NCBI GenBank assembly: GCA_947626225.1
Contig: CANQRH010000004.1
Span: forward strand, 124,001 to 188,000
Origin: Candidatus Gastranaerophilales bacterium
GTDB lineage: Bacteria; Cyanobacteriota; Vampirovibrionia; Gastranaerophilales; Gastranaerophilaceae
Direction of reading: 5' to 3'
DNA length: 64,000 nt
Part shown: positions 52,508 to 60,771 of the stretch, in pieces
How the letters are laid out: each line of letters begins with the position of its first letter
How positions within the stretch are numbered: position 1 is the stretch's first letter
The notes under the pieces: generated by a model
Told to the model about the DNA's origin: nothing
What the model saw: only the letters and a program-made list of their open reading frames with translations
The model's database searches: none
Made by a program: the position numbers and the translations under genes

Positions 52508-55162
52508 ATGACAGCGACAAAGATTGAAGATTTACCTACGGTTTACAATGCTGAAGAAACCGAAGAAAAAATATATAAATTCTGGGAAGAAGGCGGATAT
52601 TTTAAAGCTGATGCAAACAGTTCAAAACCTGCATACTCAATTGTTATCCCTCCGCCGAACGTTACGGGTGTTCTTCATATGGGGCACGCTCTGGATGAAA
52701 CTTTGCAGGATATTCTGGTTAGATATCACAGAATGTCGGGTTATGAAACTCTATGGGTTCCCGGAACCGATCATGCAGGACTTGCAACTCAAAACGTTGT
52801 TGAAAAAAACTTGGCTAAAGAAGGGTTAAGCCGTTACGATTTAGGCAGAGAAAAATTCATAGAAAAAACCTGGGAATGGACTAACAAACATAAAGGTGCT
52901 ATTCTTGATCAATGCAAACGTTTAGGTGCATCCTTTGACCGCTCAAGAGAAAGATTTACCTTTGATAAAGGCTGTTCCGAGGCTGTTAAAGAAGTTTTTG
53001 TAAGGCTCTATGAAAAGGGACTTATTTATAAAGGAAAATATATTGTAAACTGGTGCCCGCGTTGTAACAGTGCAATTTCCGATGTGGAAACGGAATACGC
53101 AACCGAACAAGGGCATATGTGGGAAATTTCATATCCGTTAAAAGGAGAATCAGGTGCTATTATAGTCGCAACTACCCGTCCCGAAACCATCTTCGGTGAT
53201 GTGGCAATTGCCGTTCATCCGTCAGATCATAAGTATTCTGAACTTATCGGAAAAACTGTTATTATTCCGCTTTCAGGCAGAGAAATACCGATTATAACAG
53301 ATGAGTACGTTGACAAAAACTTTGGTACGGGTGCTGTTAAAATTACTCCCGCACACGATCCCAACGATTTTGAAGTCGGAAAACGCCACGGACTTAAACC
53401 AATTTGGGTTATTGATACGGAAGGCAAAATGAAAGCTTGCGGAGAAGTCCCTGCCGAATTGCACGGACTTGACAGATATGAAGCCAGAGAAAAAATTATC
53501 GGTATGCTTTCTTATAAAAACTTCCTGCTCAGAACGAGAGAGCATGAACATAATGTCGGCAAATGCCAAAGATGCGGAACAACTATTGAACCTCTTTTGT
53601 CAGAACAATGGTTTGTTAAAATGGAACCGCTTGCCCGCGAAGCTATAAAAGCCGTTAAAGACGGAAGAATAAAATTTGTTCCCGACAGATGGGAGAAAAA
53701 TTATCTCGGATGGATGGAAAATATAAGAGATTGGTGTATTTCCCGCCAAATCTGGTGGGGACATCAAATTCCCGCTTATTACCATAAAGTTACGGGTGAA
53801 ATGGTTGTTGCAAAGGAAAATCCTGATCCGGAAAATTATGTTCAAGATACCGATTGCCTTGACACCTGGTTTTCATCGGGATTGTGGCCGTTTTCCACCA
53901 TGGGCTGGCCCGATACCGAAAGTGCGGATTTTAAAAAATTCTACCCCACATCAACTCTTGTAACCGGGTTTGATATTATTTTCTTCTGGGTTGCAAGAAT
54001 GATTACCATGGGGCTTGAATTTACCGGTAAAGCACCGTTTTCTGCGGTTTATATTCACGGGCTTATCAGGGATGAAAAAGGGCAGAAAATGTCCAAATCT
54101 AAAGGTAACACGATTGATCCCGTTAAAATTATCGATAAATACGGCTGTGATGCCCTCAGATTTACTATGACTTCCTTATGTACGTACGGCGGTCAGGATA
54201 TAAAAATGAGCGAGGAAAGGTTTGAATACGGCAGAAACTTTGCCAATAAAATCTGGAATGCTTCCCGATTTGTTTTAATGAACCTTGACGGTGTTGACGG
54301 CAAAGGAATTGATTTTGAAAATCTTACCATAGCGGATAAGTGGATATTGGATAAATTAAACAAGACCGTAAATGAAGTTAATGATGATATTAAAGATTTC
54401 AGGATAGGCGAAACCGCTCACATACTTTATGATTTCTTCTGGAATTCTTATTGCGATTGGTATGTTGAGATTGCAAAAATTCAGCTTGCTGACGAGAATT
54501 TGAAAGCAAATACTCAGCGAATTCTGCGTTATGTTCTTGATATGTCACTCAGAATGCTTCATCCGATTATGCCTCATATTACCGAGCGCATCTGGCAGTT
54601 GATTCCGAAAGAATCAACCGAAAATGCCGATGCTTTAATAATCGCTGAATTTCCTCAATTTAAGCGGGATTTGAAATTTGATAAAGAAGCTCAGCAGATG
54701 GAACTCGTGTTTGAGACGATTACTTCATTGAGAAATGTCAGACAGAGCTTTAACATCTCACCTTCAATTAAATGTAATATAGAAATAAGAGCCGACAAGT
54801 CCGAAAAGAGTATATTTGAAGCTATTGAAGCTTATATTAAACGATTGGCAAGGGTAGAAAATATATCTTATGCGGATATAAACGAGAATGTACCGCCAAA
54901 ATCCGTTACAGCAGTTGTTTCGGCTTCCAAAATTGTTATGTTCCTTGCGGATTTGATTGATTTGGATGCTGAAATTCTCCGTCAAAAGAAAAAATTAGAC
55001 AAACTTACCGCGGAGAAAAAATCTCTTGAAGCCCGTATAAATAATCCGAAATTTGTCGCCAATGCTCCAAAAGAACTTATAGAACAGACAAATTCGCGTA
55101 TAGCCGAGCTCGTTATACAGGAAAATACCGTATCAGAGCTTATTGAATCTTTAAAAAACTAG
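52508..55162 (+). CDS. valS: valyl-tRNA synthetase
   Basis: 884 residues from the ATG at 52508, preceded by AAAGAGG. Class I signatures PPPNVTGVLHMGHAL (HIGH) and KMSKSKGN, the CP1 editing domain between them (TTRPETIFGDVAIAVHP), zinc-type cysteines (WCPRCNSAISDVE and CQRCGTT), an anticodon-binding helical domain and the C-terminal coiled-coil arm. Charges tRNA-Val; a tRNA-Val(GAC) gene lies 8.7 kb downstream. Confidence 0.97.
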   Translation: MTATKIEDLPTVYNAEETEEKIYKFWEEGGYFKADANSSKPAYSIVIPPPNVTGVLHMGHALDETLQDILVRYHRMSGYETLWVPGTDHAGLATQNVVEKNLAKEGLSRYDLGREKFIEKTWEWTNKHKGAILDQCKRLGASFDRSRERFTFDKGCSEAVKEVFVRLYEKGLIYKGKYIVNWCPRCNSAISDVETEYATEQGHMWEISYPLKGESGAIIVATTRPETIFGDVAIAVHPSDHKYSELIGKTVIIPLSGREIPIITDEYVDKNFGTGAVKITPAHDPNDFEVGKRHGLKPIWVIDTEGKMKACGEVPAELHGLDRYEAREKIIGMLSYKNFLLRTREHEHNVGKCQRCGTTIEPLLSEQWFVKMEPLAREAIKAVKDGRIKFVPDRWEKNYLGWMENIRDWCISRQIWWGHQIPAYYHKVTGEMVVAKENPDPENYVQDTDCLDTWFSSGLWPFSTMGWPDTESADFKKFYPTSTLVTGFDIIFFWVARMITMGLEFTGKAPFSAVYIHGLIRDEKGQKMSKSKGNTIDPVKIIDKYGCDALRFTMTSLCTYGGQDIKMSEERFEYGRNFANKIWNASRFVLMNLDGVDGKGIDFENLTIADKWILDKLNKTVNEVNDDIKDFRIGETAHILYDFFWNSYCDWYVEIAKIQLADENLKANTQRILRYVLDMSLRMLHPIMPHITERIWQLIPKESTENADALIIAEFPQFKRDLKFDKEAQQMELVFETITSLRNVRQSFNISPSIKCNIEIRADKSEKSIFEAIEAYIKRLARVENISYADINENVPPKSVTAVVSASKIVMFLADLIDLDAEILRQKKKLDKLTAEKKSLEARINNPKFVANAPKELIEQTNSRIAELVIQENTVSELIESLKN

Positions 55163-55172
55163 AAATGTTAAG

Positions 55173-55211
55173 AGAATTTACAAAATTCTTTACAAATATT
55201 TTAATATTTGT
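55173..55211. repeat. two adjacent palindromes upstream of the S1-domain gene
   Basis: AGAATTT-ACA-AAATTCT (55173-55189) and ACAAATATT-TT-AATATTTGT (55192-55211). The second fills the spacer of the promoter at 55189-55217. Either a weak valS terminator plus operator, or paired binding sites. Confidence 0.5.
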
Positions 55212-55217
55212 TACAAT
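55189..55217 (+). promoter_or_regulatory. promoter of the S1-domain gene
   Basis: TTTACA (55189-55194), 17-nt spacer, TACAAT (55212-55217) with TG one base before, an extended -10. Confidence 0.7.
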
Positions 55218-55248
55218 TATCGCAAGTTAGAATAACCGGAGTATGCAT

Positions 55249-56322
55249 ATGACATCAAATGAAATGGATTTTGAAGAACTCTTAAAAAAATATGATTACA
55301 ATTTTCAAAAAGGCGACTTAGTGAAAGGTATTGTCTGCGGATATGACAGTCAGGGTGTTATGGTGGATATAGGCGCAAAAACCATTGCTCTTGTACCGGC
55401 ACGTGAAGCTGTTGAAAAAGACGAAGACCTTGAACAAAAATATGAAAAGGGTAAGGAATATGAATTTCTAATCATCAGAGAAGAAGATGAAGACGGAAGA
55501 TTTCTTCTTTCCCGTAAAAAAGTTGATTTCGCTTATGCTTGGAAAGAACTTGAAAAAGCAAAAGAATCCGATGAAACTATTCTCGGAACTATTGCAGGCG
55601 TTGTAAAAGGCGGTGTTCTTGTTGATATATCCGGTGTTCGCGGTTTTGTACCTTCATCACAGCTTCGTGTAAAAGAAAACGAGCTTGAAACGGGAGAAAA
55701 AATTGAATTAAAAATTCTAACTCTTGATGCTCAGCAAAACAACTTCATTTTATCCAATAAAAAAGTTTATGATGACAGTGCGGTTGAAGCAAGAAAGAAC
55801 GTATTCTCGCAAATTGAACCCGGTCAGATTGTAAAAGGCGATGTTGTCAGAATTACTGATTTCGGCGCATTTATTGATTTGGGCGGTATTGACGGATTAC
55901 TTCCTCTTTCTCAACTTTCCTGGAGATGGATTGATCATCCTACCGATATTTTAAAAGTCGGTGATAAAATAGATGTCGAGGTTATTGCGGTTGACCACGA
56001 TAAACAGCGTGTATCATTAAGCTTGAAAAACCTTGAACCCGATCCGTGGCTTGAAGCTGAAAAGAATATTAAAGAAGGCGACAAAGTTGAGGGTACTATT
56101 ACCAGAATCAAACATTTCGGCGCATTTGTGGAAGTATTCCCCGGGGTTGAAGCATTACTTCCGCATTCCGAGGTTGTTGAACTTCAGAATGAAAAAGACT
56201 GTATTCTTCAAGTCGGCGATAAAGTTGATACTTATATTCTTAAATTTAACCCGACAGACAAGCGCATTGCGCTTACCGTTAATGAAGAAAAAGGTACTCA
56301 TTCGGCTGAAGACAGCGATTAA
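55249..56322 (+). CDS. rpsA: 30S ribosomal protein S1-like protein, four S1 domains
   Basis: 357 residues from the second ATG (55249), which has GGAG 7 nt upstream; the ATG at 55243 is too close to it. Four S1 RNA-binding repeats begin near KGDLVKGIV, DETILGTIAG, PGQIVKGDVV and EGDKVEGTIT. Domains 3 and 4 are the most canonical (ITDFGAFIDLGGIDGLLPLSQL, IKHFGAFVEVFPGVEALLPHSEV). E. coli S1 has six domains; shorter forms are normal in cyanobacteria and Firmicutes. It helps bring mRNA to the 30S subunit. Ends overlapping the convergent rubrerythrin gene by 4 nt. Confidence 0.92.
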   Translation: MTSNEMDFEELLKKYDYNFQKGDLVKGIVCGYDSQGVMVDIGAKTIALVPAREAVEKDEDLEQKYEKGKEYEFLIIREEDEDGRFLLSRKKVDFAYAWKELEKAKESDETILGTIAGVVKGGVLVDISGVRGFVPSSQLRVKENELETGEKIELKILTLDAQQNNFILSNKKVYDDSAVEARKNVFSQIEPGQIVKGDVVRITDFGAFIDLGGIDGLLPLSQLSWRWIDHPTDILKVGDKIDVEVIAVDHDKQRVSLSLKNLEPDPWLEAEKNIKEGDKVEGTITRIKHFGAFVEVFPGVEALLPHSEVVELQNEKDCILQVGDKVDTYILKFNPTDKRIALTVNEEKGTHSAEDSD

Positions 56323-56897
56323 TAGCTTTCACAGAGTACTTGAAAATGTGCCTGAGAATGCTGACAGTTCGGGCATTTGTCCGGTGCGCTTTTTGAAGTG
56401 CAAATGTAACCGCATTTTCTGCACATCCATTTTGTATCTTTTTCTTTTTCAAATACCGTATGTTTTTTTACATTGTCAAGTAATTTTAAAAATCTCTGTT
56501 CATGATGCTTTTCTGCCTCAATAACAAAACGGAATGTTCTTGCAATATTTTCAAAACCCTCTGCTTTAGCCGTTCTTTCACCTTCCGCATAAAGTACCGA
56601 CCATTCTTCTTTTTCTCCTTCAGCTGCACTTTGCAGATTTTCTTCGGTGCTTCCCAGTTCAAACGGATACTCTGCAGATGTACGTCCGCGCATATTTCCT
56701 AAATATTTATAAAACAATTCCGCATGTTCTTTCTCATTGTCGGCGGTAGTGCAGAAAATTTCCGCTATTTGTTCGTATCCGTCATCTTTTGCGCGTTCGG
56801 CAAAATATGTGTATCTGTTTCTTGCCATGGATTCTCCGGTGTAAGCATTAATTAATAACTGTTCGGTTCTCGTACCTTTTAATTTCCTGTCTGTCAT
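56319..56897 (-). CDS. rubrerythrin
   Basis: 192 residues: an N-terminal four-helix diiron domain with two E-x-x-H-type sites (YFAERAKDDGYEQIAEIF, NEKEHAELFYKYL, EAEKHHEQRFLKLL) and a C-terminal rubredoxin-like site CRKCGYICTSKSAPDKCPNC. It reduces hydrogen peroxide in the cytosol of anaerobes and microaerophiles. AAAGGAAA upstream. Single gene. Confidence 0.95.
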   Translation of the reverse strand: MTDRKLKGTRTEQLLINAYTGESMARNRYTYFAERAKDDGYEQIAEIFCTTADNEKEHAELFYKYLGNMRGRTSAEYPFELGSTEENLQSAAEGEKEEWSVLYAEGERTAKAEGFENIARTFRFVIEAEKHHEQRFLKLLDNVKKHTVFEKEKDTKWMCRKCGYICTSKSAPDKCPNCQHSQAHFQVLCESY

Positions 56898-57019
56898 ATA
56901 TTTTCCTTTCTTTTTTTTTGATTGTAATTTTTTTTTGTTTAATTCGACATTACCCGTAAGGCTGATTAAATTTTAGACAATTTACTACTTTGTCGGGATT
57001 ATACTGATTTAAAAAAATT

Positions 57020-57025
57020 TATAAT
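57020..57025 (+). promoter_or_regulatory. -10 box 6 nt before a 51-codon ORF
   Basis: TATAAT followed by AGATGT and the ATG at 57032; no ribosome-binding site. Confidence 0.4.
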
Positions 57026-57031
57026 AGATGT

Positions 57032-57187
57032 ATGAACTTACTGGAATATACTAAAAAATTATCTGAAAAAATAAGATTTTATGATTCAATAGTGCAAAAA
57101 AGCTTTATTAATCCGTTTTCATCAATTAACCCCTTTGCCAAGCCGTTGAATATTACGGTTATCTGGATTGAGAACGAGGAAGACTGA
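57032..57187 (+). CDS. candidate small protein, 51 aa
   Basis: Starts at ATG 57032 ([19 protein letters not shown]) and ends at TGA 57185-57187. Amphipathic N-terminal helix, then [16 protein letters not shown] and a strand [11 protein letters not shown]. No Shine-Dalgarno, but a perfect -10 lies 6 nt before the ATG, like other probable leaderless genes here. The last 29 nt overlap the convergent ABC ATPase gene. Function unknown; could be chance. Confidence 0.4.
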   Translation: MNLLEYTKKLSEKIRFYDSIVQKSFINPFSSINPFAKPLNITVIWIENEED

Positions 57188-58172
57188 TTCTGTTTCCCGA
57201 TTTTTTGTCAAAAAAGCATATATCTTCTTCTTTAATGCTTATTTCAATACAATTCTCAATTTTGTAATCAGCCGGAAGTTTTGCGCAGCATTTGCAGTTT
57301 CCTATTTCAAACCAGACTATTTTTTCACTCCCCAAAAGTTCTGTCATCTCAACTTTGGCATTATATTTAATATTGCCTCCGCAGAGCATCTTTTCAGGTC
57401 TGATTCCCGCTATGACATTACTGTCAAAAGAAAGCAGTTCGCCGTCAATGAAGTTCATCTGCGGGGAGCCGATAAATCCCGCTACAAACATATTTGCAGG
57501 ATTATTGTAAATCTGTTCGGGTGTGTCTGCCTGTTGGATTACGCCCTTATCCAATACCACAACTCTGTCTCCCATTGTTAATGCTTCTGTTTGGTCGTGA
57601 GTCACATATATAAATGTTGTTTGAAGCTTGTTATGAAGCTTTTTGATTTCAGAGCGCATTTGAACACGAAGCTTTGCATCAAGGTTTGAAAGCGGTTCAT
57701 CCATTAAGAACACTTTTGGATTTCTCACAATAGCACGTCCTAATGCCACACGCTGCCTTTGACCGCCCGAAAGCTGTTTGGGTTTTCTGTCCAAATACTC
57801 TTGCAAATTCAAAATTTCTGCAGCTTCCTCAACTTTTTTGTTGATTGTTGCTTTATCAACTTTTCTCATTTTAAGTCCGAAAGCTATATTTTCTCTGACA
57901 GTCATATGAGGATAAAGCGCATAACTTTGGAAAACAAAGGCTATATCGCGATCTTTCGGGTGAACATCATTTACTTTTTTATTATCAATATAGATTTCAC
58001 CTTCCGTGACTTCTTCAAGCCCGGCTATCATTCTCAAAAGAGTGGATTTTCCGCATCCCGAAGCTCCTACCAGAACCAGAAATTCTTTATCATTTATCGT
58101 CAAATCAATATTATCAATGACTTTGTTTTTTTCATAAGCTTTAACTACATTTTTTAATACAACACTGCTCAT
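57159..58172 (-). CDS. ugpC: sugar-type ABC transporter ATPase (UgpC/MsmK/MalK family)
   Basis: 337 residues. Walker [10 protein letters not shown], signature [14 protein letters not shown], Walker [17 protein letters not shown]-loop THDQ and a C-terminal regulatory region ending in a TOBE-like fold that is a little short. The family energises uptake of sugars or glycerol-3-phosphate and one ATPase can serve several permeases; no permease or binding protein is nearby, which suits a shared ATPase. Starts in the stop of the sensor-like gene (TAATG). Confidence 0.9.
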   Translation of the reverse strand: MSSVVLKNVVKAYEKNKVIDNIDLTINDKEFLVLVGASGCGKSTLLRMIAGLEEVTEGEIYIDNKKVNDVHPKDRDIAFVFQSYALYPHMTVRENIAFGLKMRKVDKATINKKVEEAAEILNLQEYLDRKPKQLSGGQRQRVALGRAIVRNPKVFLMDEPLSNLDAKLRVQMRSEIKKLHNKLQTTFIYVTHDQTEALTMGDRVVVLDKGVIQQADTPEQIYNNPANMFVAGFIGSPQMNFIDGELLSFDSNVIAGIRPEKMLCGGNIKYNAKVEMTELLGSEKIVWFEIGNCKCCAKLPADYKIENCIEISIKEEDICFFDKKSGNRISLPRSQSR

Positions 58173-59278
58173 TAAAATTCCTTTTTAACAGGTAATACTA
58201 CGTTGAAATTTGTTCCCTTCATAACTTCCGATTGAACATTTATCGCTCCGCCCATTTTTTTTGTTATTATAGATGCAGTTCCGAGAACTAAAGAGCGAAT
58301 TAAGATTTTTTTATTGATTTTATTGAGATGTGAATAAGGTTCAAACAAATTTTCTTTTTCCGAGCTTGTAAGTCCTATTCCCGTATCCGAAACAGACAAT
58401 TTTATATATGAAAATATGTCCGAATTATCCTGAACCTTGACGCCTGATTCTTTTATTGTATCAATATCCGGATGTTCAAGTTTTATGGTTATGGAACCTG
58501 AATCCGTCAGTTTTATGGAAGTTTCAAGCAGATTTTGAAGTATGATTTTTATACATTTTTCATCACTGTATACCGTTTTTTTGTTAAATTCTTCACAATC
58601 AAAATTTAGGGTAAGTCCTTTGCAGTTCAATTCATCACGATAATTTTTTATAACCGATTGGATAAGATTTACAATATCAAACTGCTGCAATTCATAGTCG
58701 AACAATGAGGATTCGACCTTTGAATATTCCAAAAGCTTATCCATAAAATACATTAATTCTGTTGAATTTTTATTGATAATTTTTGCATATTTATTTTGTT
58801 TTTCATCTTTAATTGCGGTTAATGCACTTGAAAATCCGATTATCGATTGGAGCGGAGATTTTATTTCATTTTCAAGCTTTGTGAGCATAATATTTTTTTC
58901 TTTATTCAAAAGCCCTGTTTTTTCTGCATTTGCCAGCACATTAGTCATTGCTGTTACATCTCTGAGCGTGATAAAATATTGTTCCAAATATTTTCTTGCA
59001 CTCAATTCGACAAAAAACTCTTTTCCCGATACGGAGAAAGCTCCCGAAACAATGGAATTTCTTTTTGAATATGCCTGCTGTGCCAAATCAATTCCGTTAT
59101 CGACAATTTCATCAAAGTTTAAACCTTTTAAATTTTTTCGTCCGGTTTCAAATATTATTCCGGCTTTTTCATTTGCCCATATAATAACTCCGTCGGAATC
59201 CAAAACAATTACTGCGTCCGGTAAATTTTGAATCACTTCCCGCGGATTTATATTGTTAAATAAGTTAGTAATATTCAT
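58172..59278 (-). CDS. PAS-domain histidine-kinase-like protein with degenerate catalytic motifs
   Basis: 368 residues: PAS domain (about 15-115), then an HisKA-like helix and an HATPase domain. The H-box reads [16 protein letters not shown]: the phospho-acceptor His is Asn137 (codon AAT). The N-box ([10 protein letters not shown]) lacks the second Asn, and the G2 box ([13 protein letters not shown]) is altered; the G1 box SDTGIGL is intact. So it probably binds a ligand and perhaps ATP but should not autophosphorylate on His. No response regulator is adjacent. Cotranscribed with the ABC ATPase downstream, which suggests a link with sugar uptake. No membrane span, so cytosolic. Confidence 0.85.
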   Translation of the reverse strand: MNITNLFNNINPREVIQNLPDAVIVLDSDGVIIWANEKAGIIFETGRKNLKGLNFDEIVDNGIDLAQQAYSKRNSIVSGAFSVSGKEFFVELSARKYLEQYFITLRDVTAMTNVLANAEKTGLLNKEKNIMLTKLENEIKSPLQSIIGFSSALTAIKDEKQNKYAKIINKNSTELMYFMDKLLEYSKVESSLFDYELQQFDIVNLIQSVIKNYRDELNCKGLTLNFDCEEFNKKTVYSDEKCIKIILQNLLETSIKLTDSGSITIKLEHPDIDTIKESGVKVQDNSDIFSYIKLSVSDTGIGLTSSEKENLFEPYSHLNKINKKILIRSLVLGTASIITKKMGGAINVQSEVMKGTNFNVVLPVKKEF

Positions 59279-59454
59279 AGTTGCATTACTTTCCTTAATA
59301 TTGTATAATGACGAAAAATTTATATATACTCTTTAAATATATCATAAACAGTCAGTAAAAAAGGTAAAATATTAATTTTTGTAATTTTTTTTTACCAAAC
59401 TAGCAAAAAAATTTTTTTATGAGTTTTAGAACAATAAACAGAGAGGATGTAATT

Positions 59455-59799
59455 ATGAACAACGAGATTCCAAAAAATACATTAAACATTGCAACATCAG
59501 TTCCCAAAACAGATGCAGTTGCACAAAAAAGCGAACCTGTTGTTGAAGCGGTTACGGTTGAACCTGCTCAGACCAAAGAAATCAATGAAATCCCCGAAAA
59601 CCCCGCGGACAGAGCATCAGTAAAAACCGATAATCTTGAAAATGACATCAAAATATTTGTTTCTAATCCCGAACTGGCAAAAAAAGCTCTTGAAGTAGCT
59701 GAACTTGCGGAAAAAAATTATACCGAAGCAGGTGTAAAAGATGCTGAGTTAAAAGCTCTTGCCGTTGGTAAAGCTTTTGCTGACGAATTTCAAAAATAA
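59455..59799 (+). CDS. hypothetical protein, 114 aa
   Basis: Start at ATG 59455 with GAGAGGA 7 nt upstream; an ATG 36 nt earlier has no ribosome-binding site. The first half is disordered and rich in Val, Glu, Pro and Thr; the second half is helical ([31 protein letters not shown]). No signal peptide. Its last 10 nt overlap the convergent aroQ. Not recognised. Confidence 0.6.
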   Translation: MNNEIPKNTLNIATSVPKTDAVAQKSEPVVEAVTVEPAQTKEINEIPENPADRASVKTDNLENDIKIFVSNPELAKKALEVAELAEKNYTEAGVKDAELKALAVGKAFADEFQK

Positions 59800-60218
59800 T
59801 TTTTAAGAGCTAAAAGTCCCAATTTATATGAATCAGTGCCAAATCCCGTTATTTGCCCGATACAAACAGGTGCCAAATAGGAGTGGTGTCTGAATTCCTC
59901 TCTTTTGTATATGTTGGTCATATGCACTTCAACAGTCGGAATATCAACCGCTGCAAGAGCATCTCTTATTGCAATGCTTGTGTGCGTATATGCTCCGGCG
60001 TTTATCAAAATCCCGTCAAAATTATCTTTTGCACTGTGGATTTTTTCAACAATTTCTCCTTCAATGTTACTTTGAAATGTTTCAATATCAACTCCAAGTT
60101 CAAATGAATATGCAAATAATTCTTTTTCCAGATCTTTTAATGTCATGCTTCCGTATTTTTCCGGTTCCCGAAACCCAAGCATATTCATATTTACGCCGTT
60201 TATTACAAGTATTTTCAT
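59790..60218 (-). CDS. aroQ: 3-dehydroquinate dehydratase, type II
   Basis: 142 residues from ATG 60218, with GGAG 6 nt upstream. Type II motifs: [17 protein letters not shown] with the catalytic Tyr22, the [18 protein letters not shown] helix, and [19 protein letters not shown] with the catalytic His. Makes 3-dehydroshikimate, the substrate of the aroE product in this window. Family usually reads [16 protein letters not shown] is a mild variant. Confidence 0.95.
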   Translation of the reverse strand: MKILVINGVNMNMLGFREPEKYGSMTLKDLEKELFAYSFELGVDIETFQSNIEGEIVEKIHSAKDNFDGILINAGAYTHTSIAIRDALAAVDIPTVEVHMTNIYKREEFRHHSYLAPVCIGQITGFGTDSYKLGLLALKNYF

Positions 60219-60290
60219 ATGTATCTCCAACCACTATTATAATATAAAATCAAGGAATTGTAAATTTTTATTAACTTTTTAAATCCATGT

Positions 60291-60320
60291 GTAACAATTT
60301 TGGCATGCTTGCATTATCAT
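60291..60320 (+). promoter_or_regulatory. possible promoter of the 60.3-kb small RNA
   Basis: GTAACA (60291-60296), 18-nt spacer, TATCAT (60315-60320). The match is moderate. GCATG...CATGC inverted sequence overlaps the -10. Confidence 0.35.
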
Positions 60321-60326
60321 GCATGT

Positions 60327-60393
60327 ACAACTATCCCCAAATCTCCTCCCAAGATTATTGTTCAAGCTGTACAAAAGGTACAGCTTCTTTTTT
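60327..60393 (+). ncRNA. candidate small RNA with an anti-Shine-Dalgarno loop
   Basis: A strong terminator with no gene in front of it lies in an intergenic region. The 40 nt before the terminator fold into AATCT / AGATT (60340-60356) with the 7-nt loop CCTCCCA, and an outer ACAA / TTGT pairing. A free CCCC stretch lies on the 5' side. C-rich loops of this kind, as in staphylococcal RNAs and the CUCCUC motif of cyanobacterial Yfr1, pair with ribosome-binding sites. Alternatively it is an attenuator leader for the 83-residue gene starting 59 nt downstream. Confidence 0.45.
60364..60393 (+). terminator. intrinsic terminator ending the small RNA candidate
   Basis: AAGCTGTAC / GTACAGCTT, 9-bp perfect stem, AAAAG loop, then CTTTTTTTG. 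Confidence 0.88.
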
Positions 60394-60409
60394 TGTATAA
60401 ATTTTATTC

Positions 60410-60437
60410 TTGACTTATGAAAATAAATCACTAAAAT
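60410..60437 (+). promoter_or_regulatory. promoter of the 83-aa gene
   Basis: TTGACT (60410-60415), 16-nt spacer, TAAAAT (60432-60437), 14 nt before the ATG. Confidence 0.55.
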
Positions 60438-60451
60438 AATATTGTAGGGAT

Positions 60452-60703
60452 ATGAGATTAGTCGAAAAATTAAGAGAGTTTGAAAATCAATATATGTACG
60501 TTAAATGGGCTACCGGAGGAGAATACGGCAAGCTTATTTCAACGGGCGATGATTATATTGAACTGGATGTTATAAATGTTGATACAATGGAATATGCGGA
60601 AACAATTATAATATACAGTCCGCTTATTCTTGAGGTAGCTATAGGCGGTGCCGATATTCACAGAATTGTTGCCGAAGTGTCTTCAAAGCTTCCTACGGAA
60701 TAA
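60452..60703 (+). CDS. small protein with possible Sm-like fold, 83 aa
   Basis: Short N-terminal helix (LVEKLREFENQ), then a run of strands: YMYVKWATGGEYGKLI, TGDDYIELDVIN, AETIIIYSPLILEVAI. The order helix, G-containing strand, D-x-Y-I-x-L strand, and I-type C-terminal strands resembles Sm/Hfq proteins, but no diagnostic Hfq motif (KH) is present, so this is a suggestion. AGGGAT precedes the ATG. Its neighbour is the small RNA candidate. It may be conserved in the lineage; I cannot check. Confidence 0.6.
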   Translation: MRLVEKLREFENQYMYVKWATGGEYGKLISTGDDYIELDVINVDTMEYAETIIIYSPLILEVAIGGADIHRIVAEVSSKLPTE

Positions 60704-60727
60704 ATCTTTAACTATCTAAATAAAGCA

Positions 60728-60756
60728 TTGACACAAGGGTGATTAATGTAGACAAT
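60728..60756 (+). promoter_or_regulatory. promoter of the gcv operon
   Basis: TTGACA (60728-60733), 17-nt spacer, GACAAT (60751-60756). The leader to the gcvT ATG is only about 10 nt and holds AAGGAGG; no room for a glycine riboswitch. Confidence 0.55.
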
Positions 60757-60771
60757 TTTTAAGGAGGGGTT

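Noticed and set aside
56033..56524. 163-codon ORF overlapping the S1 gene end
   Set aside because: Alternative frame of the S1-domain gene and antisense of rubrerythrin; no ribosome-binding site.
60704..60771. Glycine riboswitch before gcvT
   Set aside because: The gap is 68 nt and most of it is promoter; no glycine-aptamer motif is present.
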